A stretch of 37,242 bases of DNA from Polyangia bacterium (GTDB lineage: Bacteria; Myxococcota_A; Polyangia; Polyangiales; Polyangiaceae): the NCBI GenBank assembly GCA_030426145.1, contig JAUHZF010000043.1, positions 1 through 37,242 of the forward strand, in the 5' to 3' direction. Numbering within the stretch: the first letter of the stretch is position 1; each line of letters starts with the position of its first letter. The notes below the pieces were generated by a model. It had not been told where the DNA came from. It worked only from the letters and a program-made list of their open reading frames with translations, and made no database searches. Below are positions 15,628 through 24,048 of the stretch, in pieces. The translations under genes were made by a program, and so were the position numbers.

Positions 15628-16794
15628 TCAGCCGACGAGCTGAGCGACGAGCGCACCGACCACCAACGCGCTGAGGGTGCAGGCGAAGGCGATGGCCCCC
15701 CAACGAAAGGCCGATGGCCTGGGCTGAAGGGGACGCAGCGCGGCCTGCACGGCCGTGTCGATCTGCTTTCGCCGACGCTGCGCATCAGGCCCATCACCGG
15801 TCACCGCCAGGGCGGAGGGGCCGCGGCGGAGCGGTGGCCGCGAGGCGAGCCGCGTCAGGTCGTGGGCGAGCTCGCCCGCGCTCTGGTGGCGATCGTCGAT
15901 CGAGCGCGCGAAGGCACGTTGAAAGAAGGTGTCCGTGGCGTCCGGGAGGTCGGGCTTGATGAAGCACGGCGCGGTGAAGCGGTGGTCGAGGACCTCGGCC
16001 GCGATGGTGACGAAGGTGAGTCCGCTGAACGGGGAGGCTCCGGTGAGCGCGAAGTAGGCGACCACGGCGAGAGCCCAAACGTCGGTGCGGTGGTCGACCC
16101 TGCTCGATCCGAGGTACTGCTCGGGGCTCATGTAGGTCGGCGAGCCGAGGGACGTGCCCTCCTGCGTGATGAGGGGGCGCCGTGACGCGTCGTCGAGCTT
16201 GGCGAAGCCGAAGTCGAGCATCATCACACCGTCGTCGCCGAGCATGATGTTGCCTGCTTTCACGTCGCGGTGAATCACGCCTGCGTCGTGGGCGGCCCCG
16301 AGGGCCTCGGCCACCTGGGCCACGATGGCGGCCGTCTCCTCCAGAGACAGGGGACCATCGCGTCGGACCCGATCGAAGAGGGTCTCACCCTCGACCTGGT
16401 CCATGACGAGGTAGGGGAGGCCGAGATGGGTACCGTAGCCGTAGACCGTGACCACCCGGTCGTGCTCGATGCGCGAGCAGGCCTCCCACTCTCGGATGAG
16501 GCGGTCCGCGAGCTCGGGGTATCGGTCCAGCACGTGGCCCGACAACACCTTGATGGCGACCCGCCGACCGTCGACCAGGCGCCGTCCGGCCCACACTGTG
16601 CCCGTGCCGCCCCGGCCGATGGGACGGATGAGCTGGTAGCCGTCGACGAGATCGCCAGCTTGGATCTGAGGCCGCGGGACACGGTGAGGGCCGCTCTCTT
16701 CGTGCGTCCAGTCTGCCGCTGCCACTGCCGTCATCATCGAGCTCTCCGCCCCGAGGACGCGCCACAGGTGCACTTGTTGCGGACTTTGTCGCAC
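15628..16794 (-). CDS. Ser/Thr protein kinase with C-terminal membrane anchor
   Basis: 388 residues from the first ATG; ATGs at residues 20 and 21 are alternative starts. The kinase domain (about 52-320) is complete: Gly loop IGRGGTGTVWAG (59-70), Lys82 in VAIK, catalytic loop HRDVKAGN (Asp177), DFG (194-196), and activation segment LGSPTYMSPEQ. A linker leads to a single hydrophobic helix (about 366-388) at the extreme C-terminus, with almost no sequence outside, so it is not a receptor kinase of the PASTA type. It is typical of the large Hanks-type kinase families of myxobacteria. It converges with the FabH-like gene (2-bp gap, no terminator seen). Composite repeat B lies directly upstream. 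Confidence 0.93.
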   Translation of the reverse strand: MRQSPQQVHLWRVLGAESSMMTAVAAADWTHEESGPHRVPRPQIQAGDLVDGYQLIRPIGRGGTGTVWAGRRLVDGRRVAIKVLSGHVLDRYPELADRLIREWEACSRIEHDRVVTVYGYGTHLGLPYLVMDQVEGETLFDRVRRDGPLSLEETAAIVAQVAEALGAAHDAGVIHRDVKAGNIMLGDDGVMMLDFGFAKLDDASRRPLITQEGTSLGSPTYMSPEQYLGSSRVDHRTDVWALAVVAYFALTGASPFSGLTFVTIAAEVLDHRFTAPCFIKPDLPDATDTFFQRAFARSIDDRHQSAGELAHDLTRLASRPPLRRGPSALAVTGDGPDAQRRRKQIDTAVQAALRPLQPRPSAFRWGAIAFACTLSALVVGALVAQLVG

Positions 16795-16840
16795 TCAGAC
16801 CGACATATCCCTGCTCGAACCCTCTCGTTCTCGGGCTCGA

Positions 16841-16894
16841 CCTCGTTCTCGCTCTCGCTCTCGCTCTCGCTCTCGGTCTCGGTCTCGCTCTCGT
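16841..16894. repeat. Hexamer microsatellite (TCTCGN)n, first half of composite repeat B
   Basis: Nine 6-bp units, mostly TCTCGC with two TCTCGG and one TCTCGT; the first unit is CCTCGT. This is the same unit family and the same orientation on the + strand as the array at 2111-2188. It is more diverged, suggesting older or independently decaying repeats. Confidence 0.9.
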
Positions 16895-16898
16895 CCTC

Positions 16899-16982
16899 GA
16901 ACCTCGAACCTCGAACCTCGAACCTCGAACCTCGAACCTGGAACCTCGAACCTCGAACCTCGAACCTCGAACCTCGAACTTG
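16899..16982. repeat. Heptamer array (GAACCTC)n, second half of composite repeat B
   Basis: Twelve 7-bp units from 16899 to 16982, nearly all GAACCTC, with one GAACCTG (16934-16940) and GAACTTG at the end. It follows the hexamers after CCTC, as at 2189-2198, and stops one base before the TAG of the NUDIX gene. Together the two arrays fill the spacer between the NUDIX and kinase genes. Confidence 0.95.
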
Positions 16983-16983
16983 G

Positions 16984-17544
16984 CTACATCAGGTGGTGAG
17001 AGAGACCGGCCACGACGAGGGCGTGGTGGATGATGCCTTGGGCGATGAGAGGGCGGATGTCGGCGAGGGGGACGAGGCGGATCGCGATCTCCTCGTTGCC
17101 CTCGAGCTGTTGCTCGCCGACGCGGGTCACGTCGGTGACGCGGACGGTGTGGCACCAGTTCGACTGGATGGCGGGGTTGGGGGACACGCGGCCGATGTGC
17201 TCGGCGGCGGGGCCGGCGAATCCAGTCTCTTCACGGAGCTCGCGCACGCCAGCTGCGAGGGGGCTTTCGCCCGGGTCGACCATGCCGCCCGGGATCTCCA
17301 GCGTCACCCGGTCGAGACCATGGCGGTACTGCTCGATCATCACCACTTCCGCGTCGGGGGTCAGCGCCACCACGTTCACCCAATCCGGGGCGTCGAGGTA
17401 GACGAAGGCGCCTTGTTTGGTGCTCTGGCGGCTTCGGGCGCGGCGTTGGAACACGGTGAAGATGCGGGTCTCGAGCAGGGGCTCGGGTGGGTCCGTATCC
17501 CAAGGGAGCACGCCGTCGATGTCGGATTCGTCGCGGTAGGGCAT
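16984..17544 (-). CDS. NUDIX hydrolase (ADP-ribose pyrophosphatase-like)
   Basis: 186 residues with a complete NUDIX box, GMVDPGE-x7-RELREETGF (87-109), matching Gx5Ex7REUxEExGU. WVNVVALTPDAEVVMIEQYRHG upstream is typical of the ADP-ribose pyrophosphatase/NudF-like subgroup, which hydrolyses NDP-sugars to NMP plus sugar phosphate. Substrate is inferred from family likeness only. The ATG lies one base after the mfd stop (TGA-C-ATG), so it is translated from the same message. Composite repeat B starts immediately after its stop codon. It is probably cytoplasmic housekeeping (nucleotide-sugar clearance). Confidence 0.9.
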   Translation of the reverse strand: MPYRDESDIDGVLPWDTDPPEPLLETRIFTVFQRRARSRQSTKQGAFVYLDAPDWVNVVALTPDAEVVMIEQYRHGLDRVTLEIPGGMVDPGESPLAAGVRELREETGFAGPAAEHIGRVSPNPAIQSNWCHTVRVTDVTRVGEQQLEGNEEIAIRLVPLADIRPLIAQGIIHHALVVAGLSHHLM

Positions 17545-17545
17545 G

Positions 17546-20500
17546 TCAGTCGAGGGCAGGAGCTAGATCGCGCAGCAACTGTTGGGTGGCTTCGATGCCG
17601 CTCGCGAAGAGCTCGCTCGGCTTGTTGCGCCGGGTCAGCCGCATGTCGGGTGTGAGCTTGAGCGGTAGCTTGCCCGCCGCGAGCAGGGCCATCACCTTGG
17701 CGGGATCGAGGGGCGTGTCGTCTCGCAGGTGCAGGGTGACCGACTTGGCGCTCGCCTCACAGGCCAGGACCCGCAGCCGTCGCAGGTCGACCTTGATGGT
17801 CATCAGCTGCACGAAGCGTCGGGCCTCGGGCGGCGGACGACCGAAGCGATCCTCCATCTCCTCGGCCAGCGTCGCGACCTCGTCGTGGGTGAGCGCGCTC
17901 GCGAGGCGCTTGTAGAGCGACAGGCGTACGCCCACGTCGGCCACGTAGGACTCGGGCAACAGCGCTTCCACGTCGAAGGAGAGCTCGGGGTCGATCTCCG
18001 GCTCCACGTCCTCACCGCGTAGCTCGGCGGAGGCTTCCGCCAGCATCGAAGCGAACATCTCCACGCCGACCGAGGCGATGGCACCGCTCTGCTCCGCCCC
18101 GAGCAAGTCGCCACCACCGCGGATGTCCAAGTCCAACGACGCGAGCTGGAAGCCGGAGCCGAGGTCGCTGTAGCGCTGCAGGGCTTCGAGGCGCGTGCGG
18201 GCGTCCTCGCTCACGCCGCCTCCCGGGGGCAAGACCAGGTAGCAGTAGCCGCGCTCCTTGCTGCGTCCGACGCGACCACGCAGCTGGTAGAGCTGCGACA
18301 GCCCCAGGAGGTCGGCCCGGTCCACGATGATGGTGTTGGCGCGGGGAATGTCGAGGCCGTTCTCGATGATGGCCGTGGTGCAGAGGATGTCGAAGTCGCC
18401 CTCGACGAAGTCGAGCATGATCTTCTCGAGGTTCCTCTCTTTCATCTGCCCGTGCGCCACCGCGATGCGCGCATGCGGCACCAGCTTCTGCAACGCCCCC
18501 GCTCGCTCGTGCAGACCCTCGATGCGGTTGTAGACGAAGAAGACCTGACCCCCGCGCGACAGCTCTCGCTCGAGCGCCTCGCCGAGCACGGCGGGGTCGT
18601 TGCGGGTGACCACGGTGCGCACGGCCCGCCGATCCGCGGGCGGCGTCGCCATGACCGACAGGTCGCGCAGTCCCGTGATCGCCATCTGCATCGTGCGCGG
18701 GATGGGCGTCGCGCTGAGGGTGAGCACGTCGACGTTGGTGCGCAGCGCCTTGATCCGCTCCTTGGCCGCCACCCCGAACCGCTGCTCCTCGTCGACGACC
18801 AGGAGTCCGAGCTGCTTGAAGTGCACGTCTTTCGACAGCAGCCGGTGCGTGCCCACCACCACGTCGATGCTCCCCCCGCGCAGCCCGCGCACCACCCGGT
18901 CGAGCTCCTTCTTCGCCTGGAACCGACTCAGCGCCGCCACCTCGATGGGGAAGGCACCCAGTCGTTCGCGAAAGGTACGGGCGTGCTGTTGCGCCAGCAC
19001 CGTGGTCGGGCACAAGACGGCCACCTGCCGACCGGCCATCACCATCCTGAAGGCTGCGCGGAGGGCGACCTCGGTCTTTCCGAAGCCCACGTCGCCGCAC
19101 ACCAGTCGGTCCATGGGCTGTGGTGATTCGAGGTCGACCCCCACCTCTTCGATGGCCCGAGCTTGATCGTCGGTTTCGTCGTAAGGGAAGGCTGCCTCGA
19201 AGGCGCGGTAGTCGTCGTCGGGCGGGCCGATGGCGAAGCCCTCCGCGTTCTCGCGCTCTGCGTAGAGCTTGAGGAGCTGATCGGCGAGGTCGCGGACTTT
19301 CTTCTTCGCCTTGCTCTTGGTGCGGGCGAAGGTCTGCCCTCCGAGCCGATCGAGCTTGGGGTTGCCGCCGCCGTCGGCGCGAAACTTGTGGATCTGGTTC
19401 AGCCGGTAGACCGGCAGGTAGAGCTTGTCGCCGCCGGCATAGGCCACCGCGAGGAGATCCACGGTGTGCCCACCTACCGTGCGGTGGATGAGGCCCTCGT
19501 AGCGACCGATCCCGTGGTCGACATGCACGATGTGGTCGCCCACCTCGAGCGAGCGCAGATCTTCGAGCAGTTGCTGTGTGCGGCGCTTGCCGGGCACCTT
19601 CGCCTTGCGCCGCCGGTGCGTGCGGGCCCCGAAGATGTCCTCCTCGGTGACCAAGACCAGACCCTCGGCGGGGGCGACCACACCCCGGGACAGGCCTCCG
19701 ATGAGCACGTGGATGCTCCCGTCGGCGGGACCGTCGAGCCACCGCAAGGTGTCATCGGCTTCGAGATGCAGGGCCACCTCCACGCCGCGGTGCGTGAGCA
19801 TCGTCGTGAGCCGCTCGGCCTGCGTCGTGGTGCGCGCCGTCAGGACCACGCGGTAGCCCTCGCCACCCCAATGAAGCAGTCGCTCGAGCAGCGGGTCGAG
19901 CCCGGCTCCCTGACCTTCGTTCTTACGCGCCGCCTCGATGGCGCGGCTCAGCTCCTGCTGGTCGTAGGTCGCGAGGCTCGGGGTCGCGTCGTCGACCGCG
20001 CCCAGCGCTCGCAGCGCTTGGTGCTCTCCCCCGAGGATGGGCGCCGCCATGAGGCTCACCGCGGGTCGACGGGCCAGCCATTGTCCGACGTCCTCAGGCG
20101 TGACGAAGAAGTCTTCGAGGGGGTAGTGCGGTTGGCCGTCACGGTGTTGAACCGCCGCTTGCGCTTGGGCGTACTCCTCCTCGAGCACCTCGGCCACGGC
20201 GTAGGGCTCTTCGATGACCACCCGCCCGGTCGGAAGCTGCGCCAGCAGCGGCGCGAGCTCGGTGAAGGCGGGCAAGAAGCCCTCGGACCCCAAGAAGGTG
20301 CGTCCGTCGAGCAGATCCTCCACGAGGCTGCGGGCCTTGCTCGAGGGCATGTCGACCGCGTCGCAGAGGTCGCGTAGCCGTCGCCGCACGTCGCCGCGCT
20401 CTTCGTCGTCGGCGAGCGCCTCGCGTGCCGGGGGCAGCGCGACCCGCTCGATGGCGTCGAGGCTCCGCTGGTCGGCGGGGTCGAAGCGCTTGAGGGTCGT

Positions 20501-21097
20501 CACCTCGTCGAAGTCGAGCTCGACCCGCACCGGGTGAGGGCTGCCGGGCGGCCATACGTCGAGCAGTGACCCGCGCACGGCCAGGGTCCCCGGGTCCTCG
20601 ACCATGGGTACGCGCAGGTATCCGGCGTCGGTGAGCCGCCGCACGAGTCGGTCGCGATCCATCGCGTCGCCGAGCGCGATGCACACCGTGCGTCGCAGCA
20701 CCTCGGCCGCCGGCATGACCCGCCGCAGAAGCGCCGCCGCCGGCACCAAGGTGATGGCCGGGGGCGGGGTCTGACCCAACGCATGGAGGCCAGCCAGTCG
20801 GCGCTCGGTGGCCTGCCGATCTGGAGCGGCCTCGGCCCACGGGCTCTGCTCACCGACCTCCATCAGGAGCGTCTTCACCCCCGGCAAGATCACGGACAGG
20901 TCGCCCTTCAGGGCTCGTGCCGTGTCGACGTCCTTGCTCACCACCACCAACGGCGCCTCGTGGTGGCGCCAGAGGGCGCGCACCGCCAGCGCGATGCCCG
21001 CGCCGCGTGCGCCCACCACCCGCACTACGCCTTCGCCGACCGACTCGGCAAGCGTGCGAGCGGTCCATGTGGGGCGGTCGCTGGGGAGACCAATCAC
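17546..21097 (-). CDS. mfd: Transcription-repair coupling factor Mfd
   Basis: 1183 residues, close to the usual size of Mfd. It binds stalled RNA polymerase, pushes it off damaged DNA and recruits UvrA. The N-terminal UvrB-like region (residues about 1-400) is followed by the RNA-polymerase-interacting CarD-like domain (LEVGDHIVHVDHGIGRYEGL, near 515-535). The RecG-like motor follows with Walker A GDVGFGKT (near 667), Walker B DEEQRFG (near 766) and the TLSATPIPRTMQM motif. The TRCF C-terminal domain closes the protein. A small conserved gene lies 15 bp upstream and the NUDIX gene 1 bp downstream. Start at the first ATG; no alternative is close. Confidence 0.97.
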   Translation of the reverse strand: MIGLPSDRPTWTARTLAESVGEGVVRVVGARGAGIALAVRALWRHHEAPLVVVSKDVDTARALKGDLSVILPGVKTLLMEVGEQSPWAEAAPDRQATERRLAGLHALGQTPPPAITLVPAAALLRRVMPAAEVLRRTVCIALGDAMDRDRLVRRLTDAGYLRVPMVEDPGTLAVRGSLLDVWPPGSPHPVRVELDFDEVTTLKRFDPADQRSLDAIERVALPPAREALADDEERGDVRRRLRDLCDAVDMPSSKARSLVEDLLDGRTFLGSEGFLPAFTELAPLLAQLPTGRVVIEEPYAVAEVLEEEYAQAQAAVQHRDGQPHYPLEDFFVTPEDVGQWLARRPAVSLMAAPILGGEHQALRALGAVDDATPSLATYDQQELSRAIEAARKNEGQGAGLDPLLERLLHWGGEGYRVVLTARTTTQAERLTTMLTHRGVEVALHLEADDTLRWLDGPADGSIHVLIGGLSRGVVAPAEGLVLVTEEDIFGARTHRRRKAKVPGKRRTQQLLEDLRSLEVGDHIVHVDHGIGRYEGLIHRTVGGHTVDLLAVAYAGGDKLYLPVYRLNQIHKFRADGGGNPKLDRLGGQTFARTKSKAKKKVRDLADQLLKLYAERENAEGFAIGPPDDDYRAFEAAFPYDETDDQARAIEEVGVDLESPQPMDRLVCGDVGFGKTEVALRAAFRMVMAGRQVAVLCPTTVLAQQHARTFRERLGAFPIEVAALSRFQAKKELDRVVRGLRGGSIDVVVGTHRLLSKDVHFKQLGLLVVDEEQRFGVAAKERIKALRTNVDVLTLSATPIPRTMQMAITGLRDLSVMATPPADRRAVRTVVTRNDPAVLGEALERELSRGGQVFFVYNRIEGLHERAGALQKLVPHARIAVAHGQMKERNLEKIMLDFVEGDFDILCTTAIIENGLDIPRANTIIVDRADLLGLSQLYQLRGRVGRSKERGYCYLVLPPGGGVSEDARTRLEALQRYSDLGSGFQLASLDLDIRGGGDLLGAEQSGAIASVGVEMFASMLAEASAELRGEDVEPEIDPELSFDVEALLPESYVADVGVRLSLYKRLASALTHDEVATLAEEMEDRFGRPPPEARRFVQLMTIKVDLRRLRVLACEASAKSVTLHLRDDTPLDPAKVMALLAAGKLPLKLTPDMRLTRRNKPSELFASGIEATQQLLRDLAPALD

Positions 21098-21112
21098 GAC
21101 GAAAAGGCCGTA

Positions 21113-21517
21113 TCAGTTCAGGAGCTTGGGATCGACTTCCGAAGGTTCCTCTTTACCCTCGGCGGAGCCGAAGATGGCGTCCCAGCCGGCGCGATAGGTC
21201 GTGGTCGCGACCATCGGCGGGCCTTTCCCACGCCGGGGCGGCGCGTGCACCGTCTCGACGTCGAAGACGCGCTCGTGGTCCGTCGGGCTGAGGTTGACCA
21301 TCTCACCCGTGATGGGCTTGCCCTCTTGCAGGCCGCGCAGCTCGCCGAGCTCGACCTGGTCGCCGCGCTGGCGAAGGACGCGGTAGCCGTGGTCGCTGCG
21401 GCTGTGCACCAGCAGCCGGTCGGTCGGCTTCGTCGATGGAGCCTCAGCCGGGCTCGCTTCGGAGCTCTGCGCCGGCGCGTCACCGGGGCTGCCTTCACCG
21501 TCGTTCATCCCACCCAT
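21113..21517 (-). CDS. Small conserved protein upstream of mfd
   Basis: 134 residues; an ATG three codons downstream (21508) is equally possible. A low-complexity Ser/Pro/Ala N-terminus precedes a compact region (LLVHSRSDHGYRVLRQRGDQVELGELR..., about 35-70) and FDVETVHAPP. It has no signal peptide, membrane helix or known domain. It ends 15 bp before the mfd start and is probably co-transcribed. It faces the PilZ-AMIN gene across a 135-bp divergent spacer. Function unknown. Confidence 0.7.
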   Translation of the reverse strand: MGGMNDGEGSPGDAPAQSSEASPAEAPSTKPTDRLLVHSRSDHGYRVLRQRGDQVELGELRGLQEGKPITGEMVNLSPTDHERVFDVETVHAPPRRGKGPPMVATTTYRAGWDAIFGSAEGKEEPSEVDPKLLN

Positions 21518-21652
21518 TGTGACACGTTCGTCCCAGTACTGCTGCCCAGGTCGGGCCCAGAAACTTGGCCGATACGGCCCACAATTCGTACCGACGTCTG
21601 TGGTGACGGTCAGATGAGGAGGCGCTCATCCGACCATCCGGGAGACATGACG

Positions 21653-23581
21653 ATGAGCAGCACGCAAAAGCAGGCCGCGGACACGCAGGAAGATCGACGC
21701 GACAACACCGCCCCTCGGCGGCGCTACGAGGCGCTGGTCGAGGTCGGCAGCGCGTCGGTAGGGGGCTTCGAGGCCGAGTCGGTCGACCTCTGCCTAGACG
21801 GGATGCGCCTTCGTACGGCGTACATGCCCAAGCCGGGAGAAGAGCTGGTCTGCCGCTTCGACGGCCATGGCGGCGAGATCGTCGCGCGAGGCGAAGTGGT
21901 CTGGACCGACCGCAATGGCCGCGCCGGCGAGTTCGGCCTGCGCTTCGTGGGGTTGGACCGCAAGGGCATGAAGCTCCTCGAGGACATCTGCGACGCCGAG
22001 CCCGAGCCTGAGCCTGAGCCCGAGCCCGTGCCGGAACCCGAGCCCGAGCCGCTGGCCACGCCTGGTTCGCGGGTGCGTCTGCACATCACCGGTCTCGGCT
22101 CTCCGATGCGCGCTCGGGTCCGCGACAGCGCCGTCGAAGAGGTGCTCGTGGGGTCCAACCTCGAGTTCCTCAAGGTGGGCCGCACCCTCGACCTCGAGGA
22201 CGTGGAGCAAGGACGCCGCCGTCAGGCCACCATCGAGCACGTGGGGGTCGACATCGACCCGGAGACGCACGTTCCGCAGCTGGTGGTCGCCCTCAGCTAC
22301 GCCGATGAGGACCTCGATCTCACCACCGCGCCCATTCGCGTGAAGAAGAAGGTGGTGCGTGCCGCCGAGCCAAAGGAGGAGATCGTCGAAGAGACGACCC
22401 CCGAGCCCACGGTGATCGACAACGAGCCCACGCCGTCACTCGGCCGCGCTTCGGTCTCGGAGGTTCCGGCGGAACGGGTGGCGCGCATGCCGGCCCCGGC
22501 GCCCGCCGCCGTCGAGGCGAGCGACGAGCTCGACGACGAAGAGGACGAGGACCTCCACGGCTACCGTGCGCAAGGCGCAGACGACGAGGAGGATGAAGAG
22601 GAAGCGATCGAGGCCGCCGCAGCGCCCGCGGGTTGGCTCCGCGCGGCCAGCGCCTTCGCCGACCGCCTCAAGCCGACCCTCACCACCGCCCAGTCGGGGG
22701 CCCGCTCGGCCGTGGGCAAGGTGGCCGCCGCCGTGCAGCAGCGGCGCGCCAAGCCGGCGGGGCCCAAGCGCACCACCGCGCCCCCTCCCGGAGGAGCCCT
22801 CCGAACCCAGGGCCGCCGCGTCGTGCGAGACCCCAAGGGCCGCCTCCGCCGGCAGCATCGTGAAGAGGCCGAGGTCGAGGAGAAGGGGACCGCGCCCAAG
22901 GGCGACAAGCGGCGCGCGCTCTTCAGCGGCGTGCTCGGCGTGATGGCCGTCTTCGCGATCTACTTCGCGAGCCAGAAGATCAAGGGCGGGGGCGATGAGA
23001 CTCCGAACGCGGACCCCGCGACCGCGACGTCGGCTGCCCCCGAGGTTCCCGGTGGAGCTCCGGCGCCGGAGATGGGCGTCGCTCCGGGGCAGAACCCCGT
23101 GGCCACCGCTGATGTGCCGCTCTTCGGGGCGACCCCACTGTCGACCACCGAGGCCGTCCCGGTGCCGCCGCAGTTCGCCAAGCCTGGCGAGTTGCCGGCC
23201 GAGGAGCCGGCCGATGACGCGGAAGGCGCCCCGGCCGAGCCGGCGAAGACCTTCGGGGCCCTAGAGACCGAGTGGGGGGTTGGGGAGATCACCAACCCCA
23301 CCGTGCTTCGCCTGAAGATGGATGGAAACGTCGAAGGGATCGTGGGCAAGGAGACCGCCACCGGTTTCACGGTCGTGGTCCCCGGTCGCAAGAGCGTGAG
23401 CAACGCCGCTGGGCTCGCGCGCAAGGACAAGCGCCTCACCTCGGTCAACGTGGTGAACTACCCCGACCGCGCCGAGATCACCCTGCGGTTCCGCAAAGAC
23501 GTGCCGGCCTTCCTCGCCAAGGTGCAGGGCAAGCGCCTCATCATTCACATCTCGACGCCCGACAAGAAGCGTCGTCGCTGA
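21653..23581 (+). CDS. PilZ-TM-AMIN protein (c-di-GMP binding inside, peptidoglycan-type domain outside)
   Basis: 642 residues from the ATG at 21653, chosen because GGGAG (21640-21644) is 8 nt upstream; the ATG at 21647 is too close to it. Residues about 21-108 form a PilZ domain: Arg cluster PRRRYEALVEV, then DLCLDGMRL, where the usual DxSxxG has Cys for Ser, and GEFGLRFVGL. A Pro-Glu repeat linker (about 110-135), a second beta-rich module (about 139-225, PilZ-like), an acidic stretch (about 290-320) and a basic region follow. One transmembrane helix (FSGVLGVMAVFAIYFAS, about 422-441) leads to a Pro/Ala linker and a C-terminal AMIN-like domain (about 548-640; TVLRLKMDGN, AEITLRFRKD, LIIHIS). 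It is inferred to link c-di-GMP to an envelope target. It ends 21 bp before a bidirectional terminator. Confidence 0.82.
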   Translation: MSSTQKQAADTQEDRRDNTAPRRRYEALVEVGSASVGGFEAESVDLCLDGMRLRTAYMPKPGEELVCRFDGHGGEIVARGEVVWTDRNGRAGEFGLRFVGLDRKGMKLLEDICDAEPEPEPEPEPVPEPEPEPLATPGSRVRLHITGLGSPMRARVRDSAVEEVLVGSNLEFLKVGRTLDLEDVEQGRRRQATIEHVGVDIDPETHVPQLVVALSYADEDLDLTTAPIRVKKKVVRAAEPKEEIVEETTPEPTVIDNEPTPSLGRASVSEVPAERVARMPAPAPAAVEASDELDDEEDEDLHGYRAQGADDEEDEEEAIEAAAAPAGWLRAASAFADRLKPTLTTAQSGARSAVGKVAAAVQQRRAKPAGPKRTTAPPPGGALRTQGRRVVRDPKGRLRRQHREEAEVEEKGTAPKGDKRRALFSGVLGVMAVFAIYFASQKIKGGGDETPNADPATATSAAPEVPGGAPAPEMGVAPGQNPVATADVPLFGATPLSTTEAVPVPPQFAKPGELPAEEPADDAEGAPAEPAKTFGALETEWGVGEITNPTVLRLKMDGNVEGIVGKETATGFTVVVPGRKSVSNAAGLARKDKRLTSVNVVNYPDRAEITLRFRKDVPAFLAKVQGKRLIIHISTPDKKRRR

Positions 23582-23602
23582 GCCCTCGTCTCCGAACGAA
23601 AA

Positions 23603-23635
23603 AGGAGGTCGGCCCCGATGCGGGACCGACCTCCT
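23603..23635. terminator. Bidirectional intrinsic terminator
   Basis: A 10-bp stem AGGAGGTCGG (23603-23612)/CCGACCTCCT (23626-23635), extended by an inner CCC/GGG pair. On the + strand TTTT follows at 23640-23643; on the - strand TTTTT lies at 23603-23599. It sits between the convergent PilZ-AMIN gene and the DUF192 operon and can serve both. Confidence 0.9.
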
Positions 23636-23652
23636 CGCATTTTGTGTGGGCT

Positions 23653-24048
23653 TCAGTCGTCGAACGTGAATCCATCGCCGATGGCGACGGTGCTGCTCAC
23701 CCCCGCGTTCACCTCGAGCACACGCTGCGTATTCGTGATGCAGCGCGGGGTGGCGTCGCCAGCGGGCAGGTTGGGGGCGATGGCGATCACCGTGTCGTCG
23801 GGCGCGATGTAGATCGCATCGATGGGGAAGCTCACCCCCTCGTTGACGATGCAGATCTCATCCGCGATGGGGAAGTCGAGCAGCAGCCCTTCATCCGCCT
23901 CGAGCGCTTCGCGCCCCGACAGGCCCTGAGCCCGCGCGGCCTCGGTGTCGGCGACCTCGGCGCAGACCTCGAGGGCACCGACGCTCACCGCGCGCTGTTC
24001 GCACGGTGAGCAAGCCACGAGCCACGCCAACAGGACTGCGGGTCTCAC
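23653..24048 (-). CDS. DUF192 lipoprotein
   Basis: 131 residues from a GTG at 24048 that overlaps the stop of the upstream cytochrome gene (GTGA, 24048-24045). The frame is open further upstream, but the GTG gives the N-terminus MRPAVLLAWLVACSPC with lipobox LVAC. The DUF192 core is clear: LSGREALEADEGLLLDFP, NEGVSFPIDAIYI, LEVNAGVSS. DUF192 is a conserved small beta fold of unknown biochemical role. Its coupling to a multiheme cytochrome suggests a role in the same process. A bidirectional terminator lies just downstream. Confidence 0.88.
   Translation of the reverse strand: MRPAVLLAWLVACSPCEQRAVSVGALEVCAEVADTEAARAQGLSGREALEADEGLLLDFPIADEICIVNEGVSFPIDAIYIAPDDTVIAIAPNLPAGDATPRCITNTQRVLEVNAGVSSTVAIGDGFTFDD

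Noticed and set aside
15620-15630. A terminator between the convergent FabH-like and kinase genes
   Set aside because: Only 2 bp separate the genes and no stem-loop with a T-tract is visible on either strand.
16841-16982. A coding tail of the NUDIX or kinase gene
   Set aside because: The NUDIX stop codon lies before the array on its strand, and the kinase has its own start downstream of it.
20783-21652. A longer N-terminus for the PilZ-AMIN protein
   Set aside because: It would overlap mfd and the small gene upstream of it on the other strand, and the SD points to the ATG at 21653.
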